From: Primulina eburnea | Taxonomy: Eukaryota > Streptophyta > Magnoliopsida > Lamiales > Gesneriaceae | Length of the DNA: 64,000 bases | Direction of reading: 5' to 3' | Assembly: GCF_022965805.1 (NCBI RefSeq) | Contig: NC_133106.1 | Coordinates: 34,089,913 to 34,153,912 of the forward strand | Shown: positions 62,363 to 64,000 of the stretch, piece after piece | Layout: each line of letters starts with the position of its first letter | How positions within the stretch are numbered: the first letter of the stretch is position 1 | The notes under the pieces: model-generated | What the model saw: the letters and a program-made list of their open reading frames with translations, nothing else | Told to the model about the DNA's origin: nothing | Databases searched by the model: none | Program-made: the position numbers and the translations under genes

Positions 62363-62799
62363 CAAATTGTCACTCTCCTCATCTCATGCATGTATATGTA
62401 CCATGCATCCATGATACATTAGTGCTGCATGCATGTATGCATGTGCACATGCTTTCTCAACGAATTTCATTAACTTTGCTTCCACCATTTAATGCAAGAA
62501 TTTAAGAAGGAGCTCCATTCCTGCCAAATTAGGTGAGCATACTCATCACGTACAAGTCAACTAGAAACCAAAAGAACGCCTAAAAAAAGGAAGAGGATTT
62601 CAAAAACTTGTTGCATGATGCAGTTAAAGTGGAAATTAAAGACATGTATAAAATTAGCGGTGGGTAATGGGATGACCTCATATATATCTGTATTTATCTT
62701 CCAAGAAATCCATTTCATGTAATCTACTCATTTTATATTACATTTACACATTTCAGATCAAATTTTGGAGGTGGGATTATGTGTTTGTGAGCGGTTAGT

Positions 62800-62975
62800 G
62801 GCAAAAACTTGTGTGAGACAGTTTCATTGGTCGTATTTTGTGAGACATATATCTTATTTTGGTCATTTATAAAAAAAATATTATTTTTTATGTTAATAAT
62901 ATTACTTTTTATTATAAATATCGGTAGGTTGATCCATCTTACAGATAAAGATTCGTGAGACCGTCTTAAAAAAAA
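62800..62975. mobile_element. GTGAGACGG MITE, copy 6
   Basis: It begins GCAAAAACTTGTGTGAGACA and ends TTCGTGAGACCGTCTTA, with the AT-rich family middle (ATATTATTTTTTATGTTAAT). It lies only about 155 bp upstream of the TATA box of the CYP86A gene, so it is part of that promoter region. Confidence 0.7.
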
Positions 62976-63131
62976 AGCTACCCTCAGTTAAATCATGTGT
63001 AATGCTGGCTAACTCAAGCACAACCTCTTATGGTGGCATTTATCGTCGAGATATATGTACATATCTGTGTAGGCATATGCTGAGTTTCAAAAGCAGTCGC
63101 CTCCCCGTATTTATTGCAACTCTTTTATTTG

Positions 63132-63140
63132 CTATAAATC
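63132..63140 (+). promoter_or_regulatory. Likely TATA box of the CYP86A gene
   Basis: CTATAAATC lies 193 bases before the start codon. It would place transcription start at about 63165 and a 5' leader of about 160 bases. Confidence 0.5.
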
Positions 63141-63324
63141 ACTTTATTTCTTCCATCTCTGGCACTCGCAGATCTCTCGCCCTATATCTTTTTTTACTTC
63201 CCTGTTATTCATCACACTGTAGAATGAGTATTACCTTCTTTGGTAATACTCAAGATTGAAACTTTCTGAAGTTCAGAGACGCTCGGAGGGAGGGTTTCTC
63301 CAAGTTTCGTGAATTGGGATTAAG

Positions 63325-64000
63325 ATGGATGCATCAATGGTTGTGATAGTTTCAGCATTATTTGTAGCAGCATATTTTGTATGGTTCAGATCAATCACGA
63401 GGACTTTAAAGGGCCCGAGAATGTGGCCTGTTTTGGGTAGTCTTCCGGGCTTAATCCAGAACAGCAGCAGAATGCATGAATGGATCGCCGAAAATCTTCG
63501 GGCCTGCGGCGGGACATATCAGACTTGTATATGCGCCATTCCACTTTTGGGCCGAAAACAAGGCCTCGTGACGGTCACGTGCGACCCGAAGAATTTAGAG
63601 CACATTTTGAAGGCTAGGTTTGATAATTATCCAAAGGGGCCCACGTGGCAAGCTGTTTTCCACGATTTACTTGGGCAAGGCATCTTCAATTCTGATGGTG
63701 ACACATGGCTCTTCCAGCGTAAGACTGCGGCACTGGAGTTCACCACTCGGACACTTAGGCAAGCCATGGCTCGATGGGTGAGCCGAGCGATCAAGAATAG
63801 GTTCTGCCCCATTCTCGAGACGGCTCAGCGTGCGGGCCAGTCGGTCGATCTCCAGGACCTCTTGTTACGGCTCACTTTTGACAACATATGTGGTCTGACT
63901 TTTGGTAAGGACCCGCAGACCTTGTCTCCGGGCCTACCGGAGAACAGATTCGCGTCGGCTTTCGATCGAGCCACCGAAGCCACTTTGCAACGGTTTATTT
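63325..64000 (+). CDS. CYP86A cytochrome P450 fatty-acid omega-hydroxylase (5' part, cut by window)
   Basis: The first 225 residues are present and the frame is open to the window edge. A membrane anchor (about 5-22) is followed by the Pro-rich hinge [16 protein letters not shown], then [34 protein letters not shown], and the C-helix WxxxR that contacts haem (W128-R132, in [20 protein letters not shown]). [16 protein letters not shown] and [20 protein letters not shown] are also present. These are close to CYP86A members such as Arabidopsis CYP86A8 (LACERATA). Such ER enzymes omega-hydroxylate fatty acids for cutin and related polyesters. The haem-binding Cys region lies beyond the window. 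The ATG follows GGGATTAAG and matches the family's usual N-terminus. Intron content downstream cannot be judged. Confidence 0.93.
   Translation, partial: MDASMVVIVSALFVAAYFVWFRSITRTLKGPRMWPVLGSLPGLIQNSSRMHEWIAENLRACGGTYQTCICAIPLLGRKQGLVTVTCDPKNLEHILKARFDNYPKGPTWQAVFHDLLGQGIFNSDGDTWLFQRKTAALEFTTRTLRQAMARWVSRAIKNRFCPILETAQRAGQSVDLQDLLLRLTFDNICGLTFGKDPQTLSPGLPENRFASAFDRATEATLQRFI

Overview
This window is nuclear DNA from a dicot plant. The evidence is the plant-only gene families (BEL1-like homeodomain, DUF604, BRH1-type RING-H2, CYP86A), short exons with GT-AG introns, very AT-rich intergenic DNA, and many small plant-type transposons. A dispersed MITE ending in GTGAGACGGTCTCAC hints at an asterid, possibly Lamiales, but that is a weak inference. 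I saw no prokaryotic, viral, organellar or CRISPR sequence.

Layout. 0-5.6 kb is transposon-rich: one end of a hAT element, a complete 1,030-bp hAT with an 8-bp target duplication, a GTGAGACGG MITE and a hairpin MITE. 5.9-9.0 kb (+) holds a three-exon DUF604/GT31-like glycosyltransferase. 12.3-15.0 kb (-) holds a four-exon BEL1-like homeodomain factor with the family's 61-bp homeobox exon and a probable GC-AG intron. 20.3-23.7 kb (-) holds a two-exon BTB/POZ protein. 24-34 kb is a gene desert with repeats, including a compound inverted-repeat element near 31 kb. 34.5-35.0 kb (+) holds a single-exon RING-H2 E3 ligase like BRH1. 36.2-37.0 kb (-) holds a decayed copy of a plant Cys-rich protein gene. 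37.9-38.9 kb is a Mutator-like element. 40.9-43.2 kb (-) holds a six-exon SAP30-like co-repressor subunit (AFR1/AFR2 type). 44.5-51 kb is repeat-rich. 51.3-54.7 kb (+) holds an ARID plus ELM2/SANT-like gene whose first exon carries an apparent one-base frameshift. 55.6-56.3 kb is a frameshifted TPR-like gene fragment, followed by a small Helitron. 58.7-60.1 kb (+) holds an intronless BTB(T1)-WD40-like protein. 61.8-62.4 kb is a second intact hAT element. 63.3 kb to the end (+) is the 5' part of a CYP86A fatty-acid omega-hydroxylase, cut by the window edge.

The genes do not form a pathway and look like an ordinary euchromatic series. Three encode transcription or chromatin proteins (BEL1-like, SAP30-like, ARID), three encode probable ubiquitin-ligase components (two BTB proteins and the RING-H2), and two act in wall or cuticle-type metabolism (DUF604, CYP86A).

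No convincing new multi-gene system was found. The best leads are the ARID frameshift inside an internal duplication, a perfect 32-bp-arm hairpin at 40.2 kb, the GC-AG intron in the homeobox, decoy splice acceptors within a tandem repeat in the DUF604 intron, and several transposons with clean target duplications. Exon coordinates were read by eye from splice motifs and family knowledge; no alignment or transcript data were available.
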